Counted from the stretch's first letter, positions 43,566-54,816 are shown. The stretch: DNA of 64,000 nucleotides from Oegoconia quadripuncta (GCA_949316235.1 OX438747.1:32088601-32152600), one strand, 5' to 3'. Numbers and translations: made by a program. Notes: generated by a model from the letters alone, not told the origin.

Positions 43566-43592
43566 ACACACAAAAGACCGAGTACCTAAACA
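43566..43592 (+). CDS. Gene B exon 3 (27-nt microexon)
   Basis: Acceptor after a long T-rich tract (TTTTTAATTTTTCAG), 27 nt, donor GTAAGT. Phase 1 to phase 1. With the C from exon 2 it reads HTQKTEYLN, leaving A for the next codon (Asn). A nine-codon symmetric exon could be skipped without changing the frame. No motif is recognised; it lies just after the predicted signal-peptide cleavage site. Confidence 0.65.
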
Positions 43593-43654
43593 GTAAGTAC
43601 CTACCTTTAAACAGTTCCCTCATTTTCATTCATTGCACGCTAATCATTGATGTC

Positions 43655-43806
43655 GATTCGGATGTACATCAACTAAACTAAAACCAGTTTTAATGTAGTA
43701 CTGTCCCTTTCTTCCTGGAACAGTACGATGCGACGGCACCACTCCAAAACTGGTTTTAGTTTAGTTTATTTTACTTTAGTTGGTGTACATCCGAATCGAC
43801 ACCATT
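43655..43806. mobile_element. Palindromic MITE
   Basis: The arms TGTCGATTCGGATGTACA and AACTAAACTAAAACCAGTTT are mirrored at the right end, with a CTGGAACAGTACGATGCGAC centre. Other copies are at 55492-55634 and 14126-14255. Confidence 0.8.
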
Positions 43807-44369
43807 GATAGCATAAATATACAGAGATAATTAAATCACTCTGGCAAATTTTTACAGAAATCTGCCGATTACTTGGGCGAGAATTTTGGCAAAAAAAAAG
43901 TTTTTATATTACAAAAATTGTGAAAACGGACACATTATTATTATAATCGTGAATTCTGTAAAATAATCCCCATAGATACTATTTAGGCATTATTATAATT
44001 AGCCTTTGATTTATTATTTATTTAAAAAGAAATTAGTTTATTCGATGAGGGCGCCACTGGTTGAAATAAACTGGAACTCTCAAGAGGTGAATGTCAGAAT
44101 CACGGGACCAATTTGAATATCGAATACCATAAACATTTTTTGTGTTGTTGGAGGGCAAAGGCTCATACAGCCTCGTCTTCCGTAGTATTCCTTCTGTAAT
44201 TCTTCAGTAAAATGACAGAATCCTTTACGAAAGATTGTTGGAACCCCAAAGCTTTTATTATTAAGTGTAAATTAAACGCAGTATAATTTACACTTCGCTT
44301 TACAAAGATTTTTACCTTTACCTTCGTCAAGATCCACTAACTGTCATGGTGATCTAAATAATAATAATA
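43807..44369. other. Gene B intron 3, unassigned part
   Basis: AT-rich, with no open frame of note. A short piece of a family D-like retroposon (TTCTTCAGTAAAATGACAG) is near 44200. Confidence 0.3.
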
Positions 44370-44700
44370 ATAAATAAATATCCTTGGACGTACACACAAT
44401 GCCATCTATTTCCACATTAAGCAACTATATGCTTATGTTATGGATACCAGATGGTTGATATACATTTTTTTTTATGCACAACGGGTTGGTACTTGACCTC
44501 AATCACACCTGATGTTAAGTGAAGATGAGGTCGAAGGTGGGTGGTTTTTGTAAATAAATACTTATTATAAATGAAAACATCCATAACACGGGTACACATA
44601 TCCGTATTCATCATACAAATATATGCCCCTAGCGGGATTCGAACCCGCGACCTTTTGGTATAGTGGTCAGTTTCTAACCACTACACCAAACGGGTCGTCA
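44370..44700 (-). repeat. SINE family B with SINE A fragment inserted
   Basis: Complete minus-strand SINE B head at 44620-44700. A SINE A 3' fragment (44462-44540, ACGGGTTGGTACTTGACC) interrupts the body. Confidence 0.75.
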
Positions 44701-44984
44701 AATATCTCAATAGTTAATACCTGGTTACTAGCTTAACACGTATTAATTACAAGTTATATATACTTTAACCATTTTAAAAAAACATTCTAAATATATTCCG
44801 TAACAATCTTCCGCCGCCTGGTATAAGCAAGTATTGCGTTAAGCACGTAATACAAGTGATTATTATTCGCCTCCACTAAGAAAGTTATCTATGGTTGTAT
44901 ATGTAAGGATTAATCTTCTTCTTATTTTTGAGGATGGCAACCAGTCAACCTCATTGTCGAGGGACATTACTGCCAGTTTCGGGT

Positions 44985-45309
44985 GAAAATTTTTATTTAT
45001 CTTATTTCTTCAGTTTATAGGTCAGTCTCAATCAAAACAGGTAATTCGTCGTATACAGAGTCTAGTCACGGTCAAGTCATTCTTCAGTAAAGTGGCAGAA
45101 TGCTTTACAAAAGATTTTGGCGGCTTCTTGTGGGAACCCGAAAGCTCCGTTACGCACTTTAATTTACACTTCCCTTCACCTGTACACCAACACTAACGTT
45201 TGCTGCACAATATTCTGCCATTATTAAGCTTCAAAAGTTAGAATGCACAAATTTTAAGACCTATAAAGAAAAATGCTACTTCACTCGCTGAGTTCCCGCC
45301 AAAAAGCCT
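44985..45309 (-). mobile_element. Retroposon family D, truncated tail
   Basis: The minus strand starts GGCTTTTTGGCGGGAACTC and runs to the CTTATTTCTTCAG block. The A-rich tail portion is lost. Confidence 0.7.
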
Positions 45310-45539
45310 AAGGATTAATCATCCTCTCTTTTTGTATAACAATTATAAATAGGTCTTTTTGTATTGTCTTAGTGATTTAGTTAGTTAAGTCTATTTTATT
45401 CTTAAGTATTGAAACTGTTTACCTGTGTGAGGAGGATCCAGTAGGATAATAATTATGTCGTAATGTTGGGTAAGACAAAAATATTTAGAATTGTGTCCAG
45501 TTTTGTGAAACGTTTAAAAAAAAAAAAGTTATACATCCT

Positions 45540-45735
45540 TACTATTTACCCGACTGCGCAAGGGAGGAGGGTAATGTTTTTCGAGTGTGTATATCCGTTT
45601 CTTGGCGGATACTGTAGCCTATACTGCTTCACCGATTTCGAAGTGCATGGTGTCGTTAGATTCGTCTTGGTACCCGGAGTGTTATAGGAGACATTTTATG
45701 GTGAAAAATGTAACATGGCGTCCGCAAAATTCAAA
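45540..45735. repeat. Dispersed element, copy 2
   Basis: Shares the GGTAATGTTTTTCGAGTG, CCGATTTCGAAGTG and GGCGTCCGCAAAAT blocks with 8150-8400. Confidence 0.5.
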
Positions 45736-45844
45736 ATATGCTGTGGGGTTTTTTATGGTTTTTTTTTTTTTTTATTAAAAACGGTTTCGCGTTTGACTAC
45801 AATCAATGGTTTTCAAATACTTAAATAGTTATTTTATGCGGTGG

Positions 45845-46153
45845 TGTTACCACTTGACCTCAATCGCACCTGATGTTAAGTGAAGATGAGGCCGAGGGTG
45901 GAAGTGTAACCCGGAAACCCCATCTTATTTGGGGAACTGGCTATCTTGTCTCTGACAACCGGAACCCAACAATGCTATTAACATTGATGTTTGGTGACTG
46001 ATTTAGATAAGACGGCGGTACTTAGCCAGGCGGACATTTACAACGACCTGCCATCAACCAAACCGAGTATTGAACATGTACCCCGTTGAGGATCGAACCT
46101 GCGACCTACGAATCGTAAACCCTATGCCCGTAACCCGTAAGCCACGGAGGCTG
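45845..46153 (-). repeat. SINE family A
   Basis: Full-length but diverged minus-strand copy, from ACTTGACCTCAATCGCACC to AAGCCACGGAGGC. It ends 70 bp before gene B exon 4. Confidence 0.75.
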
Positions 46154-46222
46154 TACTTTTTTGTAAATAGCAATTTCTCTCAATTTACAAAATACATTAC
46201 ATACATTTTGTATATATTTCAG

Positions 46223-46339
46223 ATGGAGATGGAACAGAGAAAGTCGTTCAGACGTCCAGCGACAACGATGAACAGTCTTGGGACAACGGCCATGCCGTGA
46301 GCAGCTCTCAAACAACCTACATAGAAGACCAAGCTAATG
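46223..46339 (+). CDS. Gene B exon 4: acidic linker
   Basis: Acceptor TATATATTTCAG, 117 nt (39 codons), donor GTAGGT; phase 1 to phase 1. With the A from exon 3 it reads NGDGTEKVVQTSSDNDEQ, then SWDNGHAVSSSQTTYIED and QAN. It is hydrophilic and acidic, with no Cys. In the other frames it is interrupted or unlike the neighbouring exons. Its Ser/Gln/Asp content already resembles the head of exon 5. It corresponds to residues 35-73 of the predicted precursor. Confidence 0.75.
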
Positions 46340-46844
46340 GTAGGTCATCACCAAGAGCACTGCAGTATGGTTGGGACATCTTGGCTCAAAGTACAGTCTG
46401 GAGTCAACTTCGTAAATCAAGCAATTATGAAGATTTTTTTTAAAAAACAGGGAGACCTCAATCATTAAATAAACAGGGTCTTTTGAGTTTTTTACCGTAA
46501 GGAACAAATATTAGGTAAATGAAATAGAAGTCAAAATCGCACGCGCCTATCTTTTATTGATATGCGACCGGTGATTTGCAGGATTCCTACCACGCGAAAT
46601 TTCTTTGGATCTGAATTTTTTCTCCAAGTTTTCTTTATTTATTTAATTTAATGATGTAATTGTGTCGAATAGACTACAAACGCGACCGTCGAATGACACA
46701 ATTAACGCTTTATTCGACGATGGTTTTGAAATAAGAAATTAAACTACCTATGCCAATACCTTCTATTTCACTTACCTAATGTTTTTACCTTACTTGATGT
46801 GAATGATTCAGGTCATGCGTGGGAACCATCAAGACTGATCGCCA

Positions 46845-47424
46845 TCTGTCATGCTTACGTACCAACTGTTGAAGCACTTTCACTAAAACGAAGGTATGGG
46901 CATCCAAACCCAGTGACTACATGCTCTTTCTACCAACCGGTGTGTCATAACACTTAGGTTACATACAAGACGCATGGACCTAAAGAGTGACGTATTACCT
47001 AAAATTAATATTGTGAAGCATTCTGCACGGTATCAGGCCGTGATCTTATTTAATAAACTTCCAGTAGAATTTAAAAGTAACATAGGGTTCAATAGCTACA
47101 AAAGAAAACTGAGGTTACTTCTTTTAGAAAAATGCTTCTACTCCATTGACGAGTTTCTCCAGTGTAGATTGTAGTATGTATGTTCGAATTTCTCGCATGT
47201 CCGAATTTGACATTATTTAGGTATAGTTTTATGAATTAGTATATAGTATAGTAGGACTTAACAGTAAAAAATATTACATAATTTGATGATGTATAATGAA
47301 TGAGAAATGAATGAATAATTGAGATTAATGTAATGAATTATTTAATAATGTAATTATGTCTATTTCATAAGCAAACACAATATCCTTGTAATTGCATGAA
47401 TAAATTGAATTGAATTGAATTGAA
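46845..47424 (+). pseudogene. LINE ORF2 C-terminal fragment with GAATT tail
   Basis: The plus strand reads ARYQAVILFNKLPVEFKS, then YKRKLRLLLLEKCFYSIDEF near the stop at 47174. The LFNKLP and K..LR...LL pattern is the end of a non-LTR ORF2. The 3' UTR ends in repeats of GAATT at 47405-47424. It lies in gene B intron 4. Confidence 0.7.
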
Positions 47425-47610
47425 ATCTATAAGTAGGCAGTAGGGGAGAGCAAAAACAGGGGAAGTGCACAAAAGATCCCGATTGGGTGGAAGTGCCTTT
47501 GGGACTTTAGTAACTTATTAGGAATCTGTGTTTTGGGCATATGTCTAACCCTCAGGCAAATATAAGAATAGAATAGTACATGCAATCGAATACTTTTAAA
47601 TTCTGCAAAA

Positions 47611-48030
47611 TATTGGGTCTTCACCTATGAAATTGGAGTTTTTTTTCTTCGTTAATCATATGTACCAATTCCTGCATTTTTAAAAGCTATATCCAAATTT
47701 GTTTTTTATTTGGAAAATGGAATATTATTTCAAGGTTTCACATGAAATATTTTTTAATTTCTGGGCTAAATCACATAATAATAAAAAAATTGAACAGAGC
47801 TCTTTTCATGTGCTTCCCACAATCATTTCTTAGATTCGCTGAAACTTTTATAAAGCGGTTACTTTTAAAAATTAACGATGCCTATACTTGACTTAATGTT
47901 ATCCGATAATACACACAAAGTTTAGCTAAATTTGGATTTGCCGTTCCCGAAAAAAAAACAAAAATGTTTGTATGGAGAAAACAGTCTTAATGAAATTCTT
48001 CATACAAAACGCCAATTTCATTATGCATGC
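47611..48030. mobile_element. MITE with CCTATGAAATTGG termini
   Basis: The left end ACCTATGAAATTGGAGTTTT pairs with the right-end block CAAAACGCCAATTTCAT. The second copy, at 62722-63310, preserves the right end further (TAGGTAAGGACC). TA-flanked ends suggest a Tc1/mariner-type origin (inference). Confidence 0.65.
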
Positions 48031-48534
48031 CCGTGCATTATGCATTTGTCGTAGCAGCCACGTAGGAGTTGCGTAGCACCTGTAGCGACATCAGTCAGGC
48101 TAATTCCTACTACGATCTTTATTGCTACGACCGATTACTTTTGTCTCCTCCGTTCCCAATTTCACTGAATTCATTACCTAATCATCAATCAATCATTTAT
48201 TTATTTGTGATACACAGCTGTACAGGTTATTATGATACATTAACTTATAAATATGATCTCTGTGATCAGCCAAATTGGCATACAAATATGGTAGTCATGT
48301 TAAAATAGTCGTGAAATTTAATAAACAGCAGAATAAATTATGTCAACTAAACAATAAGAGTAACATAGAATGATTTAATATTAAACAATCATGTGAATGA
48401 AATAGCCTTCCATTATGTATCAATTTAAAATATGTAATTATGTATTTTTATGATAATGGACAAAGAAATATAAAAAACATATTTAATTTCAATCTTGCTA
48501 TAAAAATGTATAATGTAACAATGTCATAGTTTTT

Positions 48535-48805
48535 GACGACCTGTTCGATGTAGTGGTTAAAAATTCTGACTGCTATACCAAAAGGTCGCGGGTTCGAATC
48601 CCGCTAGGGGCATATGTTTATATGATGAATACAGACATGTGTTCCCGAGGTATGGATGTTTTTCATTTATTTATGTATTTATTTACAAAAGAAAATGTAT
48701 TTGTGTAGTTTATCAACCACCTGGTATCCATAATACAAGCCTAGTTGCTTAGTGTGGAACTAGATGGCGCTGTGTGTATGTACAAAGATATTTATTATTT
48801 ATTAA
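48535..48805 (+). repeat. SINE family B
   Basis: The head (GACCTGTTCGATGTAGTGG, then GGGTTCGAATCCCGCTAG), body and TTTATTATTTATT end are complete. Confidence 0.85.
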
Positions 48806-49042
48806 AAAAAAATGTTAATTAAGTTAATTAATTTGTTGTTTTCACATTTGTGCTTATATGTGTGTGTCGTTAAATGGATCAAACAAACGATTCTTATTCT
48901 TATGGTAGGAAGGCCCTGTTCACAAACACACGACAATTGTAATTTACCATATTTTATCGAGGGATATTTGTTTTCGGATTTTTTTGTAAATTTTTGCGTA
49001 CATTATTGTGACACAAATTCTCTTTTTTTTTAATTATTTCAG

Positions 49043-49077
49043 CTACTATGCCACCTAAGACAAACTTGGCTACATAG
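49043..49077 (+). other. Possible alternative terminal exon of gene B
   Basis: A strong acceptor (long T tract, then TTATTTCAG) is followed in phase 1 by ATMPPKTNLAT and TAG at 49075-49077. Splicing from exon 4 into this site would give a short product without the Ser-rich domain. There is no donor that keeps frame. It may be chance. Confidence 0.25.
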
Positions 49078-49236
49078 TGATATTAACTAAAGTAGTACCA
49101 CAAGATACCATAAAAAATTAGAATGGCCGCTTATAAAAAAAGTGACGTCACCATTTTATAGAAACGTACTCAAACGCCCTATGAAAATATTACTAGTAGA
49201 TCCAGAAACACACTTTGAATTAGTTTGTACATCATC

Positions 49237-49690
49237 ATTTTCCTGCCCTTATCCCACTCTGCCTGCCGACCCCGGCACAACATGTCATCCTCATCCACTC
49301 TCCTCTATCAGCCGTCATCTCCCTACTCACCCCTTTCACACACATATCATTCCTCACGCATTCTACCCCCACCTTCTTTGGTCTTCCTCTACCTCTGTAT
49401 CCCTCCACATTCATACTTAACACTCGTCTTGTTACGTGCCTTTCATCGCTCCTCATAATGTGCCCAAACCATGTTAACCTATTACCTCTCAACTTTTCTG
49501 TTATTGGCGCCACTTTTAGACTTCCTGTGATATACTCATTCCTGATCTTAGCCATTCTAGTCACACCACACATCCATCTTATCATTCTCATCTCTGCCAC
49601 ATGCATTCTACTTTCATCAGTCTCTTTCATTGCCCAACATTCAGATCCATACATAGTGACAGGTCTTATGATGGTTTTGTAAATTTTCCC
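49237..49690 (-). pseudogene. RTE-like LINE ORF2 C-terminus
   Basis: The minus strand reads YGSECWAMKETDESRMHVAE, MRMIRWMCGVTRMAKIRNEY, LRGNRLTWFGHIMRSDE, then VEGYRGRGRPKK and DRGEWMRMTCCA. This is the characteristic C-terminal region of RTE-type non-LTR elements (WAM..., MRM.RW.CG.TR and GRGRPK). It is truncated at the 5' end and lies in gene B intron 4, antisense to the gene. A more degraded copy is at 63380-63770. Confidence 0.8.
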
Positions 49691-49743
49691 CTTGTGTTAA
49701 TTAGTTTATACATACATAATATAATAGCTATCTCTCCTTCAAG

Positions 49744-52127
49744 GTAACCAAGCGTACTCATCTTCGAGCTCAAGTTTCCAACAATCAAGCTCCGATGACG
49801 GTTCAGATGAATCAGAAGACGAAGCTGCCTCGTCATCGGAAATCATACACGGTTGCAACGGAGACACCGACAGCAGAACTTCCAACGTTCGAAGGTCTCA
49901 ACAATCTTCTAGAACCGAAAATGGCTCAGAGCAATCCGAGAGCGAATCTGAATCATCATCAGAAGTCATAGAAGACGGCAATGGAGGTTCAAAGACCACC
50001 TCCAGCTCTTCAAGTTTCCAATCATTCAGTTCTCAAAGCGGTCCAGGATGTACGCCAGATAATAACGTAGGCTCTTTAAGAGAATCTTCTAGAAGCTCAA
50101 GTTCTTCATCTTCTAGTTCTAACAACTCTAATAGCAACTCAGAGCAATCATCCGCTTCTCACAGCAACTCTCAGACATCATCCGGATCTGGCAGCAGTTC
50201 GCAGTCAGCTTCCGGATCTGACAGTAACTGCCAATCCTCTTCTGGCTCAGACAGCAACGCTCAGGCATCGTCAGGATCCAATAGCAGCTCTCAGTCAGCT
50301 TCCGGATCTGACAGTAGCTCCCAATCCTCATCCGGCTCTGACAGCAGCTCTCAGTCATCATCCGGGTCTAACAGTAACTCTCAGTCAGCTTCTGGATCTG
50401 ACAGTAGCTCCCAATCCTCATCCGGCTCTGACAGCAGCTCTCAGTCATCATCTGGGTCTAACAGCAACTCTCAGTCAGCTTCCGGATCTGACAGTAACTG
50501 CCAATCCTCATCTGGCTCAGACAGCAACGCTCAGTCATCGTCAGGATCCAATAGCAGGTCTCAGTCAGCTTCCGGATCTGACAGTAGCTCCCAATCCTCA
50601 TCCGGCTCTGACAGCAATTCTCAGTCATCATCCGAGTCTAACAGTAGCTCTCAGTCAGATTCTGGTTCTGACAGTAGCTCCCAATCCTCATCCGGCTCTG
50701 ACAGCAGCTCTCAGTCATCATCTGGGTCTAACAGCAGCTCTCAGTCAGCTTCCGGATCTGACAGTAACTGCCAATCCTCATCTGGCTCAGACAGCAACGC
50801 TCAGTCATCGTCAGGATCCAATAGCAGGTCTCAGTCAGCTTCCGGATCTGACAGTAGCTCCCAATCCTCATCCGGCTCTGACAGCAGCTCTCAGTCATCA
50901 TCCGGGTCTAACAGCAGCTCTGAGTCTGCTTCCGGATCTGACAGTAGCTCCCAATCCTCATCCGGCTCTGACAGCAGCTCTCAGTCATCATCCGGGTCTA
51001 ACAGCAGCTCTGAGTCTGCTTCCGGATCTGACAGTAGCTCCCAATCCTCATCCGGCTCTGACAGCAGCTCTCAGTCATCATCGGGGTCTAACAGCAACTC
51101 TCAGTCAGCTTCCGGATCTGACAGTAGCTCCCAATCCTCATCCGGCTCTGACAGCAGCTCTCAGTCATCATCCGGGTCTAACAGCAGCTCTCAGTCAGCA
51201 TCCGGGTCAGACAGTAGTTCTCAGGCAACATCCGGGTCTGATAGTAGTTCTCAGTCATCATCCGGGTCTAACAGCAGCTCTCAGTCAGCTTCCGGATCTG
51301 ACAGTAGCTCCCAATCCTCATCCGGCTCTGACAGCAGCTCTGAGTCATCATCGGGGTCTAACAGCAACTCTCAGTCAGCTTCCGGATCTGACAGTAGCTC
51401 CCAATCCTCATCCGGCTCTGACAGCAGCTCTCAGTCATCATCCGGGTCTAACAGCAGCTCTCAGTCAGCATCCGGGTCAGACAGTAGTTCTCAGGCAACA
51501 TCCGGGTCTGATAGTAGTTCTCAGTCATCATCCGGGTCTAACAGCAGCTCTCAGTCAGCTTCCGGATCTGACAGTAGCTCCCAATCCTCATCCGGCTCTG
51601 ACAGCAGCTCTCAGTCATCATCCGGGTCTAACAGCAACTCTCAGTCAGCATCCAGGTCAGACAGTAGTTCTCAGGCAACATCCGGGTCTGATAGTAGTTC
51701 TCAGTCATCATCCGGGTCTAACAGCAGCTCTCAGTCAGCTTCCGGATCTGACAGTAGCTCCCAATCCTCATCCGGCTCTGACAGCAGCTCTCAGTCATCC
51801 TCCGGATCTAACAGCAGCTCTCAGTCAGCATCCGGGTCAGACAGTAGTTCTCAGTCATCTTCCGGATCTGACAGAAGCTCCCAATCCACATCCGGCTCTG
51901 ACAGCAGCTCACAGTCATCGTCCGGCTCTGACAGCAGTTCTCAATCATCGTCCAGCTCTGACAGCAGCTCCCAGTCATCATCCGGATCTGATAGAAGCTC
52001 GCAGTCATCATCTAGCTCTGACAGCAGCTCTCAGTCAGCGTATAGCTATGACAGCAGCTCCCAATCTTCATCCAGCTCTGACAGCAGCTCTCAGTCATCA
52101 TCGAGTGCTGACAGTAATTGTCAGTAA
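49744..52127 (+). CDS. Gene B exon 5: sericin-like Ser-rich repeat domain
   Basis: Acceptor CTCTCCTTCAAG; entered in phase 1 (G from exon 4 makes Gly), open for 793 further codons to TAA at 52125-52127. The first 130 residues are acidic and Ser-rich (NQAYSSSSSSFQQSSSDDG, then SESESESSSEVIEDG). About 65 tandem decapeptides of the type SGSDSSSQSS follow, often grouped as Asp-, Asp-, Asn-versions. The end reads SSADSNCQ. The exon contains no ATG in frame. Ser-dominated hydrophilic tandem repeats behind a signal peptide are the hallmark of lepidopteran sericins, the cocoon glue of the middle silk gland. The repeat itself is not one I can match to a named sericin. The function is inferred from composition, gene layout and the neighbouring gene A. 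Confidence 0.85.
50160..52124 (+). repeat. 30-bp coding minisatellite
   Basis: Unit TCCGGCTCTGACAGCAGC plus 12 nt of Ser/Gln codons. A 90-bp higher-order unit is common (two Asp units, then one Asn unit ending in Ala). The 30-bp register does not shift once over almost 2 kb. Rare units have Cys (DSNCQSS) or Tyr (SAYSYD near 52040). Confidence 0.9.
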
Positions 52128-52404
52128 TAATTCTGCTTACTCAATAGCTCTGAACCATCATTCTCCATCATCTCACATCAATACAATTATTACTTTTATT
52201 AATATAAATGTTTCACAGATTGTCAACAATTATAATGCTAAATCTAGATCAATACTTGTTCAGCATTTGATCAATCTTCTAACTATATTATTGCTGGAAT
52301 CGCCAGTATCTCATATTGAATCTGCTAGATATACTTGTTCAGTTGACGTACTAATCAGAGATCACGTCAAATTTTTAATTTGTCTAAGTGTCTCTAAGAA
52401 GTGG

Positions 52405-52410
52405 AATAAA
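52405..52410 (+). terminator. Candidate poly(A) signal, gene B
   Basis: AATAAA 278 bp after the stop, followed by a GTGTTTTATTTTTC stretch at 52427. First canonical hexamer downstream. Confidence 0.45.
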
Positions 52411-52669
52411 CAATTGACCAATGCGAGTGTTTTATTTTTCGAATTTTCATCGTCGTAGGTACGAGGGCGACACTACAAATTTTTAGAACTGGCCACTTTT
52501 AAACGATATAATAAAAAAATAAGCTCAAATAAATGGAACTCTTTGCTAATATTAGATACTGTGTATGTATTTCATTCTTTTGTCATTTGTTTTACGATTT
52601 GGCGGCAAATTGAAAATTGTCTGTGGCACGTCAGCACGAATTTAACGCGAGAAAATTTTCGTGTAATGA

Positions 52670-53422
52670 TTGTTTATAACTTAACAAGAAAGTTATGATA
52701 GACTTCGATTGGCCTTTCACGATGAAGTCCCTTCTCGTGCCACTGTTTACAACTTTGTGCCCGGTGGATACCTCATAATTTGACAGAGGCCCAAAAATTC
52801 CGTCGTGGTCACTGGTGCCGTGAAATGGTTCAAAGATTTAACGGAGGTGACTCAAATGCTGTGTTCGACATACTTACGGGTGAGGAAAGCTGGATTTACT
52901 GTTATGATCCTGAAACTAAAAGACAGTCTGCTGATTGGGTGTTTCCTTCCAAGGAGTTGCCAACTAAAGTGAAGAGAGGTCGCAGCGTGGGAAAAAAGAT
53001 GGGGGCCACGCTCTTCGGAAGGACAGGTCATTACGCAACAATTGTTTTAGAGGATCGAAAAACAATTACTGCATAGTGGTTATACTAACAATTGTTTGCC
53101 ACTTGTCTTGGAAAAAGTTCGGGAGAAACGACGAACGATCCTCCTTCACCACGACAACGCCTCGTCGCACACCGCCAAGCAAACGATCGACTGTTTGGCG
53201 ACGTCAGACGTGGTTATTGGGTCACCCGCCATATAGCCCCGACCTCATGCCTTGCGATTTTTATTTATTCCCGAAAATAAAATAAAAACTTCGAGGTAAA
53301 CGTTATATGGACACCGAGGAAGCAGTGGCTGCGCGTGAGTGGGAAAAGCCTTTTCCCAGTCGTACCAACGTATGCAGCGATGTATTGATGTGAATGGACG
53401 CTACTTTGAAAAGATATAATAA
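52670..53422 (+). pseudogene. Second mariner transposase relic
   Basis: Degenerate coding in several frames. LTEAQKFRRGHWCREMVQRF, then TGEESWIYCYDPETKRQ and PTKVKRGRSVGKKM sit in one frame to a TAG at 53074-53076; GHPPYSPDLMPCDFYLFPKIK follows in another. The N-terminal HTH region is mostly deleted; only the RLAFHDEVPSRATVYNF-like piece at 52705-52755 survives. The first catalytic position is Glu (TGEESW) instead of the usual Asp. Frameshifts near 53080 and 53140 break it further. It is a different mariner subfamily from 26111-27295. Confidence 0.75.
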
Positions 53423-53459
53423 AACTAATAACTTGCTAGTTTGTTTAGTTTTTCACTAA

Positions 53460-54075
53460 GTCATTCAAGGGACAATGTATACGCGTTTATAATAAGATTC
53501 CGGTGGACATTCAAAATTTGCCTTTAAATAAATTTAAAACAACCATGGATATTTCGTCCATATGAATGAGCAGGACAAATTTTATCTAGCGTGACAAACG
53601 TTTATAGCGCCTGTCGTACTATTATTATTATTTAGCGACACATATTCATTATTAATAATTAATCAGATTGTAACTACGGCGATTCGCAGTTCACCCACGT
53701 TGGCAGGAGCTGGAATTCTGAACTTAACTTTTCTTTTTAAACGGAAACTATGCGCCAATTATAAAATTTCTGACTATCTGGATGATAAGAATGCGTGGAC
53801 ATGAACCGCTCGGCAATATCCGATATATTTTATTCTTATTTTTGTTTGTCGAATCATAAATTTTGCAATGATTCAAATTATATTTGTATTAACTTAGAAT
53901 TATAACTATTTATTATAATTATAACTTCAAATTATATTTGTATTAAAGAGCAACCTTCTTGCTCGTTCTTCTCTGGGGAGACTGCCTAGTGAATGAGCGA
54001 TAACTGTATGTCATGACGATTTCAAATGTTATTCTTATAACTTACGAAATAAAACATTTTTGATTTTGATCTTTT
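53460..54075 (+). repeat. LINE 3' end
   Basis: Shares GACAATGTATACGC and the GCTCGTTCTTCTCTGGGGA UTR block with 36340-36600. It ends near ACGAAATAAAACATTTTTGA. Confidence 0.6.
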
Positions 54076-54544
54076 AAGGACTTTCAGTATCACCCTCGTA
54101 CATTAGCCACAGGACGTCGCACAGCACCGGAACTTGATTTTTTTCGAGGCGGGCTGAAACCCGCCGCCTGCCGCGCCACCAATTCTTTATTTTATTTTGG
54201 AAAATCCGCATAACCTCAAATGATTTACTCTCTTTAAGGTATACGCATGGACTTATACGTTAGTACTACATTAATTCTGTGGTATAGTGAAAATCACAAA
54301 TGCTTTATTTTGTTAAGGCTAAGGTTTTTAGTTAATTAGGTATGTGAGAAGAACACGAAAGAAACTTTTAAAAACAGCCTGGTTATGCGAACGAGCTGGT
54401 TATGTCCATGGATGTTTATCATCTAAATAGTCTGATATTTTATAATATGCTCTCTTAATAACTTTCTGCTTTATAGTAGGTATCTTTAAATTTATTGAAA
54501 TATAAGTAGCGGTAAATGAGTAACCCACCCCCTTGGAAACCTAA
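54076..54544. other. Unassigned intergenic sequence
   Basis: No coding or repeat signal that I can support. Confidence 0.3.
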
Positions 54545-54816
54545 ACATCCCACTGCAGGAAATATAGGCCTTCCCTCGTATAATGAGAGAATGGGCCATA
54601 GTCCACCACGCTAGCTCAATGCGGGTTGGGGACTTCACATATATTTGAATTATTACTCATAACATGCAGGTTTCCTCACGATGTTTTCTTTCATCGTTTA
54701 AGAGCAGTCGGATAAATGTACATAAGTAATTAAATATAAAAACACATGGCCTGCTTGGGAATCGAACTCGGACCTCCCACATTGGGAGACCGCATCTTAA
54801 CCGCTGAGCCAGCGAC

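Noticed and set aside
49235..49654. A 139-codon host gene on the minus strand
   Set aside because: It is the C-terminus of an RTE-like retrotransposon ORF2 (WMCGVTR and GRGRPKK motifs), repeated in degraded form at 63.4-63.8 kb.
52048..52458. A 136-codon plus-strand protein
   Set aside because: It overlaps the end of the Ser-rich exon in another frame and runs into the 3' UTR; no motif.
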